Position numbers and translations under genes: made by a program. The notes under the pieces are model-generated. The model saw nothing but the letters and a program-made list of their open reading frames with translations, made no database searches and was not told the DNA's origin. A stretch of DNA of 64,000 nt, taken from positions 51,782,917 through 51,846,916 of the forward strand of contig CM049319.1 in NCBI GenBank assembly GCA_026874595.1, written 5' to 3'. Source of the stretch: Sipunculus nudus (Eukaryota; Annelida; Sipuncula; Golfingiida; Sipunculidae). Positions 1 through 32,400 of this stretch are shown here, one piece after another. The stretch's first letter is position 1. The number at the start of each line of letters is the position of its first letter.

Positions 1-19605
<19,605 letters not shown>

Positions 19606-19920
19606 TGTTAAAATGGTATGTAACCTAATGTTGTTTGGATGTTACTCAGTGAAATCAGTCCAGAACTTCTTATCAGTGCTGTGTAAAAACAGGTCTGCCA
19701 AGAATTATAAAAAGTCACACAGGCTGGAGTTTGTCAACGTATGCTCAGGGATTCGTAGCAAACGTCACACACCAGCGGGTTTACAGTATGTTAGGATTGG
19801 TCTGTGTTCAGTGAATCAGGCACCGGTGTTTGATCACGTGTTTGATCACGTGCATGGAACTCGTTAGCCTGAAATCGATTTCATGACGTCAGTGATTCAT
19901 GTCCGATAAATCCCATGTAT
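19606..19920 (-). promoter_or_regulatory. Putative integrin alpha upstream region
   Basis: About 300 bp upstream of the integrin ATG, free of recognised repeats. It contains two CACGTG E-boxes in a 12-bp direct repeat of TTTGATCACGTG (19835-19840 and 19847-19852) and a full CRE palindrome TGACGTCA (19884-19891). On the minus strand the order is CRE, E-boxes, then the start codon about 230-290 bp on. No clear TATA box at a fitting position. Motifs are seen; function is inferred. Confidence 0.4.
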
Positions 19921-20024
19921 CCGTGAGAGGACCCGGATGTTTAATTTCGCTTACTGTTTTATGACGCACCGGTAAACTTATCCTACTTGGGCCAGGGGGA
20001 TTATGTTGTCTTGGTTGATATATT

Positions 20025-20067
<43 letters not shown>

Positions 20068-20618
20068 AGGAGGGGGTGTCCGTGGGGGGGGGGTGCGTGT
20101 GGGTGTGTTTGGTCTATCTAGCTTTTTAATTAAGGCGGATTCTTTTAGGGGTTTTAAACTTATAGACACTGATTACATGCAACAGGTCTTACGTCATTCC
20201 TGGTCACTTGCGGGAGGGCGTGTGAGGGTAATGTGTCGGTGGCGTTTTCCCCAACACACAGGGTCTAATTTTCATTTCAATAATTTATTTTTAAAATCAT
20301 AATCCTTTTTATTAATATTATTTTTAGCCTAAACGAATGTTTTGCAAAATTAATATTTAATATACTAGAATTTTTAAGCTGTACATTTTACTTTTTTAGC
20401 TTCTGTCGGATTATTGATTATTCAGTTTATAAAATTTTGTTTACTTTTATAGGACATGGACCTTAATTTGTTTGAAAGCAGGGCCATCAATACAAGGGGA
20501 TGGGGTATATACCCCCCCCCCCCCCACTTAACAACAACAGCTAGGGATGTGTTATCATCCCCCAGTTATTCAGAGAATATGATTTATATTTTCGAAATAA
20601 GTATATACATATATATAA

Positions 20619-20770
20619 AGTGATTATTTAAGAAAATGTTCAGTTACACATTAACACGTGTTTTCATGCATTTGTAATTATCAGATGGCCGGATTGTAAC
20701 AAATCTGAAGATTAAAATTGCATTAAAACACGTGTTAATGTATAACTAAATATTTTCGTAAATAATCACT
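20619..20770. mobile_element. Foldback MITE with about 55-bp inverted repeats
   Basis: The left arm AGTGATTATTTAAGAAAATG...CACATTAACACGTGTTTTCATGCA and the reverse complement of the right arm AGTGATTATTTACGAAAATA...TACATTAACACGTGTTTTAATGCA agree over about 55 bp with few mismatches. The loop is about 35 bp. The palindrome is 152 bp and has no coding content. Superfamily not identified. Confidence 0.65.
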
Positions 20771-20819
20771 GTGCATCAGTCCTTAGCATGCCGCTAATAG
20801 AGCATATGTATATGCCGGA

Positions 20820-21334
20820 TGACAAGTCCACACCAATCCTCTCGGAGAATAACAGTCAAATGTAAAGCTCTTGTAACAATCCAGAAAGTAAACTTGAGAC
20901 AGGCAGCACTAAATAGTATAGAGTTAGTAATAGCAGAATCCCTGAAATTACTGGATAATCCGACAGGTCCCACAAACTGACATATACACGTCTGTGTCCG
21001 CTGGAATCTTCACCCTCTCTCTCTCGGTTTTTAAACACAGCCCCCTATTTATAAATTCTCGCCCAAAACTGGGCATTTTCCACTTCTCAAACAGTCTAAA
21101 GGATCCAAAACAATACACAGCAAACGCGCTACCATCTAGAAAAACACGGCTGTATCTCTACATACCAGGGTCGACACGTGAACTCGCCCCGGCTCTGCCA
21201 GGCGAGAAGGCCCCAAGCTAGCATGACAACGCGAGTTCAACCAGCACGGATTAAACTGAGAATGCAATACGCGGCCAGACACGAGCGCTACAACACGAAT
21301 AACGCCCGTGCCACACAACAGAAAGGGCACCTCT

Positions 21335-21338
<4 letters not shown>
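20820..21338 (-). mobile_element. LTR-L family fragment (truncated on its 3' side)
   Basis: Reverse-complement relative of 90-600. Shared blocks are CCCACAAACTGACAT, TCTGTGTCCGCTGGAA, AACACAGCCCC and AAACTGAGAATGCAATACG. Its plus right end CACCTCTAACA at 21338 gives the LTR start TGTTAGAGGTG and abuts an AT microsatellite. Similarity fades left of about 20820. Confidence 0.6.
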
Positions 21339-21410
<72 letters not shown>

Positions 21411-21415
<5 letters not shown>

Positions 21416-23805
21416 TTGAAATATTATATATTATATTTATATCATATATATATATATATATCATATATATATACATATATATTATATATATATATATATT
21501 TACATGTATTTGGGAAAAATATGATTTCAATATTTATAGGTTTATGTATAAACAAGTTGTTCCTTTCTTGCCTGCTAGTTGTCACCCTGACCTTAAGATA
21601 AATTGACCCAACTGCTGGAAAGAAAATATGTTTATCAGTAAGACACTTTCTTATTATGTTTTTTATGCCTGGTGCCGATGATCTAGTTAGTTATTAGTGT
21701 TTTATTTCGAGCTACGATGTGCCCCGGATCTTTATCAAGTCCTGGATGTCTGTTTGTTACTTGTCTCTTTAATAACGTGACACGCCCATAGAGCACACAG
21801 ATTGTATCAACATGGGCCTGGGTAAATTTTGTGGCGGCTAATATTACATATAGCGGTATTAAATAGTGTGACCTGTGACCGCACGCAGATGTGAGTAAAA
21901 CCCTAGAGGAATCTGTAACAGTGACTCAAGAACATGTGGATGAACCGCCTTCAGTGTGTCATGCGTGTCGTCTCCAGAGCATCACAGGTTGCTTCTTTGA
22001 CCCCATACTTGAAGGGCTTACATGTCTCAGTAATGACCAGTAAATATAACCTACTTTAAGTCATGACACCAGTCACGCCGGAAACCGCAATGCTATGGCT
22101 GCCCTTACTACCAAAACAACATAAAAATAAAACACGTGAATGGATATATGAAAGCGTAAATTATTTTGTCTTTGGTGACCTCCAGTCATTAAATTTCTGC
22201 ACCTCGAACACCTTAGTTGTCAATCACTCAAACCATATTGCTTTTACGTGGTCAGAAATTCATCAAACTAGGGTGAGATTAGCCAGTTTGCTGAGATATA
22301 ATGGAAACTTACAGTTGTTAGAAATTAAACAGACATATATATTGGGTTTTCTGTGTTATGTGAAGTGGTTAACACGCATTGCGAAATTATATAAAAAAAT
22401 GATGAAAGTATTTGTTTAAGATTTTCAGCGCTGTTTTGGAAATGGCATGTGGTGCCACTTTGATATATCGGTAGACTCGTCTCATGTCTGAAGGACAAAT
22501 ACATGTCCCCAGACCGCTGTATGTGTCTTAGGCCGTCTTGCATGCCTCTACAATTTCCCGCAAGGATACCCCCCCCCCCCCCCCCCCACCACCACTACCA
22601 AACAACAACAACAGCAACAACATATCGTATGCATAAATACCAATTTTTCCACTTTAATATCACTGAATTTCCAGGCCACTACCAGGACGTGTTTGTTTGC
22701 GAACTAGTCTTTTTTTATATCGTTTTCCTTCCGCCTGCATCGTAAAAAGACGGGCCATGTTATTTTATAAGTATGTACATTGTATTAGGCCTACTTAATA
22801 CAAGCGACTTTTCCCTAAAGCCAAGATCAATCGTATGATAAACTTCACTCTGACACTGTTCCGTGCACCTCACCACACATTACAAACCAAATTATAAAGG
22901 TTTAGTTTCACATGCATGCTTATTTGCAAGTGACCTTTTTGGAAGACTTTGTTTCATTAAATAGACTACCGCATGTATGGGAATAAACCGTTTGAGTATC
23001 ATAAGAATTAAAAAAGGCGCGTGTATGTAATCTTGTATATACATTATCAAACGTAATCACGAGAAAGGGGAGGGAGCTGAGAAAAAAGTATAAAATAACA
23101 AAAGTATAGTCCCTAACCCCCCCCCCCCCCCCCTCCCCCCAGCATTTGTCAGTCATATATTGCAATTTAAAGGTACATAATCAGGCCCAATGTTATGCCT
23201 TTTCTTTCACAACACCAGTTCAGTTTTCCTTTATAGAAAAGTTATAGAAAGCACACAGTCTCAGTACCTCGCATACGGCTGTTTAACACCTTGTTATGGC
23301 TCTGTGTGGTATTAAACACAGTACACGTGTATCTGTTTACGATAACATGGCTGAGTGACCCAGTGTTTCAGCCAGCGGGAACATGTATACATTTTTTTGG
23401 CCAATTCTGTCAGGGTATCTCCTGATTGACACGAGTTTTTGGCTCCACGATGCACTGGGCCCCACGCGTTGTGTTTATGTTTACACCTGTGATCGCGCCC
23501 GATTCACTGTTTCTAAAACTCGTTTACAAGAGTAAGCAAACGGTTTCAGGGCAATTTTGGCAGGAACCGATTTATTTTAAAGGGAAGACGTTATGTTTCG
23601 TGTTTATTCAACATGTTTTATAGGTGTTTGAGCCCCTTTAAAGTTAAATTAATTTTGCTATATCTCTGTTTTGTTTAAACATTTTCTATTGGCCATGGGC
23701 CTTACATTTATGAGAGAATCTGTCCATTTCCGACACGTTGCCTGCCTGTTCCCACACCACCATCCGTCTGTCGGCAGGGTTTATCCCTGGTAAGTATCCC
23801 CAGGG
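21411..23805. other. Intergenic, no gene found
   Basis: AT microsatellite tail to about 21500, then unassigned sequence with C-runs at 22568-22588 and 23117-23143. A 118-codon open frame at 22063-22419 has no motif, no repeat-free homologue I recognise and ordinary noncoding composition. Confidence 0.5.
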
Positions 23806-23809
23806 ATAC

Positions 23810-24009
23810 TATGATGGGGGAGAGGGGAGAGATAGAGAGAGGTTAAGAGAAGAGAGAAAGAGAAGGGGGAAAGAGAGAAAAAGAAGAGAGGAGAGAGAAA
23901 CAAGAAAGAAAAGAGAGACAAGAGAGAAAAAGGAGTGAAAACACAGAGGAAAGAGACAGAGAGAGAGGGGAAGAGAGATAATGAAGAGAAGAGAGATAAA
24001 CAAGAACGA

Positions 24010-24040
<31 letters not shown>

Positions 24041-24180
24041 AAATAAGGGAGAAATGTGAAAGGGAGAGAAAACAGAGAGAAAGAGAGAATTAAGAGAGAG
24101 CGAGACTGCAATTAGAAGAGAGAAAGAGAGAAGTGGAAGAGATGAAGAGAGAGGGAAGGCAAAAGAGTGAAGACGCCAGG
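23810..24180. repeat. 370-bp nearly pure purine (GA-rich) tract
   Basis: The plus strand is almost only A and G (AGAGAGAAAG, GAAGAGAGGAGAG), with a handful of pyrimidines over about 370 bp. Translations of either strand (Arg/Glu/Lys or Ser/Leu/Phe repeats) are artefacts. GACAGACAGACA follows at 24180-24220. Confidence 0.85.
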
Positions 24181-24659
24181 CTGACAGAAAGACAGAAATA
24201 TAGACATACAGACAGACAGACAATCATGGGAATATGGTCGACTGTCTCTTAAATCAGTTCCCGCCTCACACAGAGCCTGTACTGTCCACATTATCTGTAC
24301 TGATAAAGAACATCCTGCTCTATGCTGATGCATACGTTAATGTGTGAGTCAACCAGTCATTTTATTTTAAAATGTGTGAGTCCACCAGTCATTTTTATTT
24401 TACTTCTACAATTTCACATTTTATTCTGCTTATTTTCACCTTCTGGATATAATAACTCCACCTTAAATTAGAAATGCCCTAATTTTATTATATTAAAAAC
24501 TAACACGAACCATGATAGATGCAATTATAAAATCATATAACCGAAATGGCCAATTCCTCTTGTGTGTAGATCACTGCATGTAAGATCCTAATTTTTATTG
24601 AATATTAAGATGCGTATATTTTAAAAATATTGTTATTTTATGTCTGTTTTTCTTCTCTG

Positions 24660-24665
24660 TATATG

Positions 24666-24698
<33 letters not shown>

Positions 24699-24755
24699 AT
24701 GTGTATGCGTGTATGTGTGTGTATGTGTATGCGTGTATGTGTGTGTGTGAATGAG
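24660..24755. repeat. (TA)n/(TG)n compound microsatellite
   Basis: TATATATG runs into TGTGTG and a 24-bp unit GTATGTGTATGCGTGTATGT repeated twice. Low complexity; apparent frames are artefacts. Confidence 0.8.
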
Positions 24756-24769
24756 AGAGACAGAAAGGT

Positions 24770-25310
24770 AGCGTTGTATTCGAGTCCACACTTTCTGAGT
24801 CCGAGTACAGGTCGGAATCAAGGCTTGACGAGTCCAAGTCGGAGGCCTTTAAGCTAGAGTCCAGGTCTTTTGGAAACCAAGCACGAGTCTGAGATCAACG
24901 AATTATATTTATAAGAAAAAAAAGAAAAATAAAAAAAAATGGAAATATAAGATAATCAAGTATATTTTCAAATAAGTTTTTGTTTACTTTAATATTAACC
25001 CATTAGGTAGAGGTTTTCCTTTTTGAATATTCAAGGAGGAATTCAATTTGAAATCAGTTGTTTTGTGTAAAAAAAAACACAGTTTGTATACACCTTATTT
25101 TTTGCGTTTTCCAATCTTAACATCAGACTTTAGGTAACAAAGTTTTTTTATAAAGGACTCAAGTTTGACTGAGCCTGATTTTTCTTGAGTTCGAACCTCC
25201 TAGTCTGAGTGCAAGTCCGAGTGCAAGTCCGAGTTAAGGACCATCAAGTCACAGTCCGAATTCGATTTTCTGGGGAAAAAAGTCCAAGTCCGGGCTCGAG
25301 ATCTACAACA
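24770..25310. repeat. GAGTCCGAGT-type dispersed repeat
   Basis: Two blocks (24780-24890 and 25150-25310) rich in GAGTCC, AAGTCC and CTGAGTCCGAGT, with internal A-rich sequence between. Many short direct repeats such as GTGCAAGTCCGA (25209 and 25221). Noncoding. Confidence 0.45.
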
Positions 25311-26103
25311 CTGCAGACGAAAAAGCTAGACAGACAGTCACAGACAGCCTGACAAACATACAAAGTATTTGTACTGCGCAGAATCCGACTCACAAGAGTA
25401 TGAGTCTGCTGGTTAAGGTTTATGGACATTGACATTTTAACCCCGCAATGCACCAGGGCTTCTACGTACATCAGCGGCGCGGCTTAGGTAATGTTGTCCG
25501 TTCATAAACGTTGGATAGTACTTTTTTTATGGTAAATTACATGAACACGGGTGTTTTGTGGCAACGCCTTCAAGAAATCAGTTATATTTTGTACGCATGC
25601 GCATGTGAAATGTAAACATGTGTTTCTTTTAAATGAACCCAATTTGATTTTCAAGTTTGAAAGTTTAGACAAGTAGCCCCGGTCTTCCCACAATGCCTGT
25701 CAGAAAGAGGTTCGTTTTGAGTAGAAACCACTGGCGGAAAGGTCACACAAAGAGAGGAAGGGTGAGAGGGATGGCAAAAAGGGAAAGACAGACAGACGGA
25801 CGGACAGACAGCCGTGTGATTATGAACAAGCTTGCAGTCTAGATAAAATCAATATCCGTCTCACATATAGGATCAGCTCTATGCAGCCGGCAACGGATGA
25901 TCTGGAACCTGAGGCACGCGTAATCTCGCTGATTGAGATCTGATGGTGATAATATACAAACCGTGAACCCGGTTTTGCTGTATCCTCGTCAGATGTACTG
26001 ACAACGGATATACCCTCTCCAACTGAATGAGTGCACAGGACAAGAATGCATGCGACGTTAGTGCATACCATGCAAATCAGTTAGGTACTAGGAGCTACTT
26101 AAA

Positions 26104-26145
<42 letters not shown>

Positions 26146-26493
26146 TAATAATTATTATTTATTATTTTTGATTGAATATTATTATTAGCTCAGCTGACTA
26201 TAAGTCATCTGAGCTATAGTCGTGGTCCATTGTCCGTCGTCCGTCCGTCTGTCCGTCCGTCCGTCCGTCCGTCCGTCCGTAGATGTGGCACGTTTTGAAA
26301 CCGTAAGACCTAGGAATCCAAAATTCAGCATAATGTTAGATGTCCCTAAGATCTCCTACCAAGCCGAAAACTGGGTCTTTGCGACTTCGTTCCTTTGAGA
26401 AATTAAGGAAAAACCTCAATTTTTTATTAAAATCCTATTTTCACACTTCAGGACTGCCTAATATCAAAACCACTCATCTGTTTTCCCACATAT

Positions 26494-29400
26494 TTACCAT
26501 AAATAATCCTCTATATGGTTCCTATGTACATGCCAGAAATTGGGTCTGTATAATATAATTTAAAAAAGTTATGGGCCGAAACATAATGCATTTTGTAAAT
26601 AATCAGGAAAAAAATTTGATCACTTAACACAAAACTTGTTAAAGCTAAGCACTTTTTTTCCAGTAATATAACTTTTATTAATCAAAATTAAATTGTATAC
26701 CCAAAATTTGATCAAAATCTTTTAAATTTTTTGAAATATTAGCAAAAATAAAAAATTGGTACCTTAAACTTTGCCCAACTTTGACCATGGCACGTTTTTT
26801 TTCCTGTAACTGCTGTGGATTTAATTTTCAAAGCATGTTTTTGTTAGCATTTCAACTGTTAACATTTAAAATTTGAAACCAGTTGATCAAAAACTTTAGA
26901 TTTTATTCAAGTTTTCAAGCACCATGTCACATATTGTTTACATCAACCTAGTGTTATGCAGTTTGCTAGAGCTCCGCTCCCCAGCTTCAGCTCTAAGTTC
27001 CTTAAATTAGGCATACAGTAAGATGTCTCCAAAATCCCCTACCATGCCAAGAATTTGGTCACCAGAACTTAATTCCTTCGAGATATTTATGAAAAACTTC
27101 ATTTTTTCATTAAAAACCCTTTGTTACACTTCAGGACTGCCTGGTATCAAAACCACTGATCTGACTTTGATCATATATAATATACATATCTTTCTATACA
27201 TTCGCTATGCACATGCCAGAAATGATGTCAGTATTGCTTAATTGTTTTAAGTTATGTGCCCAAACAAAATTGACTTTGTAAAAAATCAGGAAAAATATTT
27301 ACTCAGGTTTCATGAAAATTATTGAAGCTAGAGAATTTTTTTTGAGTATATAACTTTGTTTAATTAAGATTCAATTGTATACCCAAAATTAGATCTGTAT
27401 TTTGTAAATTTTATAAGTTATTAGCATAAACATAAAATCAGTACCTGAAATTTTACCCAAATTTGACCATGGCACATTTTTTCCCTGTGAGTACTGTTGA
27501 TTTAATTTTCTCAGAATGTAAACATAAGTATTTAATGTGTTTAAATCTGAAATTTGAAACTAAAAGGTTGAAAATTAGGCTAGTTATTGAATTTTATCTT
27601 GAGGGTCTATTGTAGTCACTTGCTTTGTTCCAGATGCAGGTAGGCCACTCCAGGTCACTGGAAGTCAGCTATGCCAGGGTTCCTGATTTGTTTCAGTCAC
27701 TGGGGGAGATCCCCTGCTGTGACAGGTGTACAATTGTTCTCATATCACACCCCCTCCCCCCCCCCCATGAATATATAAATATACATTTGTATGCATGATG
27801 TGGTGTTACATGACAAGATTGAGATTTATGATGATGCAATTCAGAATTATGAATCAACGTTTATAATCAGAAATATATGTTATATTGGAAATGTATACAA
27901 ATTAAACTTAAAATAAAAAAATGAGGATCTAATACAAACATGTGTTCATTATTTTCGAGCCTCAGCAGAATTGGAGATCAGGCTTTGTTTGCCCTGAATG
28001 TTTATGCAAAAGTGTTGTTAATCCCATCTCTTCCCCCCCCCCCCCGGCTGTCATTGATCCTTAGCACCTCACCGTCACCTGTGCACTGGGACATTAGTTA
28101 ATATTGCAAATGTGTACAATTTTTTCAATTTGAAAGATAATTGGATAAGAAAAAATTAAGATCTAATATTGAAACATATTCTTGCCCCAGGAGAATGGAA
28201 CATAAAGTGATCAGCTCTTGTCTGTCCATCATCTCTCAATTATCATTAAATATATATACTAATTATGAAATTTTTCCTTTAAGCACTGTTGAAATAACTT
28301 TCATATGCTGTATGTGTATGGATTTAAGCCATTAAAGTGTGAAATTTGAAAGCAACTTATGTATTCAGATGTGTAATATTGCACATGAAAAACTTTAAAA
28401 TATTAAAATATATTATCAGCTTTGTTTGTCTAACAGTCTGTCTGTCCTTTTTTAAATATTATGTAATTGTGAATGGACTATTTAATCCTGTAAGTATTGT
28501 TGAATTAAGTGGAAATCCTATATGTATATACACTATGTTAATACAGAGATGTTGTAACTCCCATCATTCCAGCCCTCCCCCCCCCCCCCCCCCCAACCAC
28601 CACCACCAGGTTCTTGCATCTGGGGACTGGAGACATCAGTTATATTTCAACTGTATACATTTTATAAAATAAAAATACATATGTTTAATAATATATATTA
28701 TGTAAAATAGATCCAATTGAGCAAATGTGTAAACTACTGAACTGTCAACAAACTATCAAAAAGCCAGCCAATGATCATGGTAATAATATACATCTTATGT
28801 TCACAAACTGCTCACATGCTTCAATTTTGACATTAGAGAATGCATGGTTTGGTCACAAAATATTATTTGCAACAATTTCTCACTCTTTACCATAAATAAT
28901 CCTCTATATGGTTTCTATGTACATGCCAGAAATTGGGTCTGTATTATATAATTTAAAAAAGTTATGGGCCGAAACATAATGCATTTTGTAAATAATCAGG
29001 AAAAAAATTTGATCACTTAACACAAAACTTGTTAAAGCTAAGCACTTTTTTTCCAGTAATATAACTTTTATTAATCAAAATTAAATTGTATACCCAAAAT
29101 TTGATCAAAATCTTTTAAATTTTTTGAAATATTAGCAAAAATAAAAAATTGGTACCTTAAACTTTGCCCAACTTTGACCATGGCACGTTTTTTTCCTGTA
29201 ACTGCTGTGGATTTAATTTTCAAAGCATGTTTTTGTTAGCATTTCAACTGTTAACATTTAAAATTTGAAACCAGTTGATCAAAAACTTTAGATTTTATTC
29301 AAGTTTTCAAGCACCATGTCACATATTGTTTACATCAACCTAGTGTTATGCAGTTTGCTAGAGCTCCGCTCCCCAGCTTCAGCTCTAAGTTCCTTAAATT

Positions 29401-32400
29401 AGGCATACAGTAAGATGTCTCCAAAATCCCCTACCATGCCAAGAATTTGGTCACCAGAACTTAATTCCTTCGAGATATTTATGAAAAACTTCATTTTTTC
29501 ATTAAAAACCCTTTGTTACACTTCAGGACTGCCTAGTATCAAAACCACTGATCTGACTTTGATCATATATAATATACATATTTTTCTATACATTCGCTAT
29601 GCACATGCCAGAAATGATGTCAGTATTGCTTAATTGTTTTAAGTTATGTGCCCAAACAAAATTGACTTTGTAAAAAATCAGGAAAAATATTTACTCAGGT
29701 TTCATGAAAATTATTGAAGCTAGAGAATTTTTTTTGAGTATATAACTTTGTTTAATTAAGATTCAATTGTATACCCAAAATTAGATCTGTATTTTGTAAA
29801 TTTTATAAGTTATTAGCATAAACATAAAATCAGTACCTGAAATTTTACCCAACTTTGACCATGGCACATTTTTTCCCTGTGAGTACTAATGATTTAATTT
29901 TCTCAGAATGTAAACATAAGTATTTAATGTGTTTAAATCTGAAATTTGAAACTAAAAGGTTGAAAATTAGGCTAGTTATTGAATTTTATCTTGAGGGTCT
30001 ATTGTAGTCACTTGCTTTGTTCCAGATGCAGGTAGGCCACTCCAGGTCACTGGAAGTCAGCTATGCCAGGGTTCCTGATTTGTTTCAGTCACTGGGGGAG
30101 ATCCCCTGCTGTGACAGGTGTACAATTGTTCTCATATCACACCCCCTCCCCCCCCCCCCCCCCATGAATATATAAATATACATTTGTATGCATGATGTGG
30201 TGTTACATGACAAGATTGAGATTTATGATGATGCAATTCAGAATTATGAATCAACGTTTATAATCAGAAATATATGTTATATTGGAAATGTATACAAATT
30301 AAACTTAAAATAAAAAAATGAGGATCTAATACAAACATGTGTTCATTATTTTCGAGCCTCAGCAGAATTGGAGATCAGGCTTTGTTTGCCCTGAATGTTT
30401 ATGCAAAAGTGTTGTTAATCCCATCTCTTCCCCCCCCCCCCCCCGGCTGTCATTGATCCTTAGCACCTCACCGTCACCTGTGCACTGGGACATTAGTTAA
30501 TATTGCAAATGTGTACAATTTTTTCAATTTGAAAGATAATTGGATAAGAAAAAATTAAGATCTAATATTGAAACATATTCTTGCCCCAGGAGAATGGAAC
30601 ATAAAGTGATCAGCTCTTGTCTGTCCATCATCTCTCAATTATCATTAAATATATATACTAATTATGAAATTTTTCCTTTAAGCACTGTTGAAATAACTTT
30701 CATATGCTGTATGTGTATGGATTTAAGCCATTAAAGTGTGAAATTTGAAAGCAACTTATGTATTCAGATGTGTAATATTGCACATGAAAAACTTTAAAAT
30801 ATTAAAATATATTATCAGCTTTGTTTGTCTAACAGTCTGTCTGTCCTTTTTTAAATATTATGTAATTGTGAATGGACTATTTAATCCTGTAAGTATTGTT
30901 GAATTAAGTGGAAATCCTATATGTATATACACTATGTTAATACAGAGATGTTGTAACTCCCATCATTCCAGCCCTCCCCCCCCCCCCCCCCCCCAACCAC
31001 CACCACCAGGTTCTTGCATCTGGGGACTGGAGACATCAGTTATATTTCAACTGTATACATTTTATAAAATAAAAATACATATATTTAATAATATATATTA
31101 TGTAAAATAGATCCAATTGAGCAAATGTGTAAACTACTGAACTGTCAACAAACTATCAAAAAGCCAGCCAATGATCATGGTAATAATATACATCTTATGT
31201 TCACAAACTGCTCACATGCTTCAATTTTGACATTAGAGAATGCATGGTTTGGTCACAAAATATTATTTGCAACAATTTCTCACTCTTTACCATAAATAAT
31301 CCTCTATATGGTTCCTATGTACATGCCAGAAATTGGGTCTGTATTATATAATTTAAAAAAGTTATGGGCCGAAACATAATGCATTTTGTAAATAATCAGG
31401 GAAAAAATTTGATCACTTAACACAAAACTTGTTAAAGCTAAGCACTTTTTTTCCAGTAATATAACTTTTATTAATCAAAATTAAATTGTATACCCAAAAT
31501 TTGATCAAAATCTTTTAAATTTTTTGAAATATTAGCAAAAATAAAAAATTGGTACCTTAAACTTTGCCCAACTTTGACCATGGCACGTTTTTTTCCTGTA
31601 ACTGCTGTGGATTTAATTTTCAAAGCATGTTTTTGTTAGCATTTCAACTGTTAACATTTAAAATTTGAAACCAGTTGATCAAAAACTTTAGATTTTATTC
31701 AAGTTTTCAAGCACCATGTCACATATTGTTTACATCAACCTAGTGTTATGCAGTTTGCTAGAGCTCCGCTCCCCAGCTTCAGCTCTAAGTTCCTTAAATT
31801 AGGCATACAGTAAGATGTCTCCAAAATCCCCTACCATGCCAAGAATTTGGTCACCAGAACTTAATTCCTTCGAGATATTTATGAAAAACTTCATTTTTTC
31901 ATTAAAAACCCTTTGTTACACTTCAGGACTGCCTAGTATCAAAACCACTGATCTGACTTTGATCATATATAATATACATATTTTTCTATACATTCGCTAT
32001 GCACATGCCAGAAATGATGTCAGTATTGCTTAATTGTTTTAAGTTATGTGCCCAAACAAAATTGACTTTGTAAAAAATCAGGAAAAATATTTACTCAGGT
32101 TTCATGAAAATTATTGAAGCTAGAGAATTTTTTTTGAGTATATAACTTTGTTTAATTAAGATTCAATTGTATACCCAAAATTAGATCTGTATTTTGTAAA
32201 TTTTATAAGTTATTAGCATAAACATAAAATCAGTACCTGAAATTTTACCCAACTTTGACCATGGCACATTTTTTCCCTGTGAGTACTGTTGATTTAATTT
32301 TCTCAGAATGTAAACATAAGTATTTAATGTGTTTAAATCTGAAATTTGAAACTAAAAGGTTGAAAATTAGGCTAGTTATTGAATTTTATCTTGAGGGTCT

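Noticed and set aside
22063-22419. 118-codon open frame, plus strand
   Set aside because: No recognisable domain, no splice context, noncoding-like composition.
23809-24223. Ser/Leu/Phe-rich frames of 100-126 codons
   Set aside because: Translation of the purine tract on its opposite strand.
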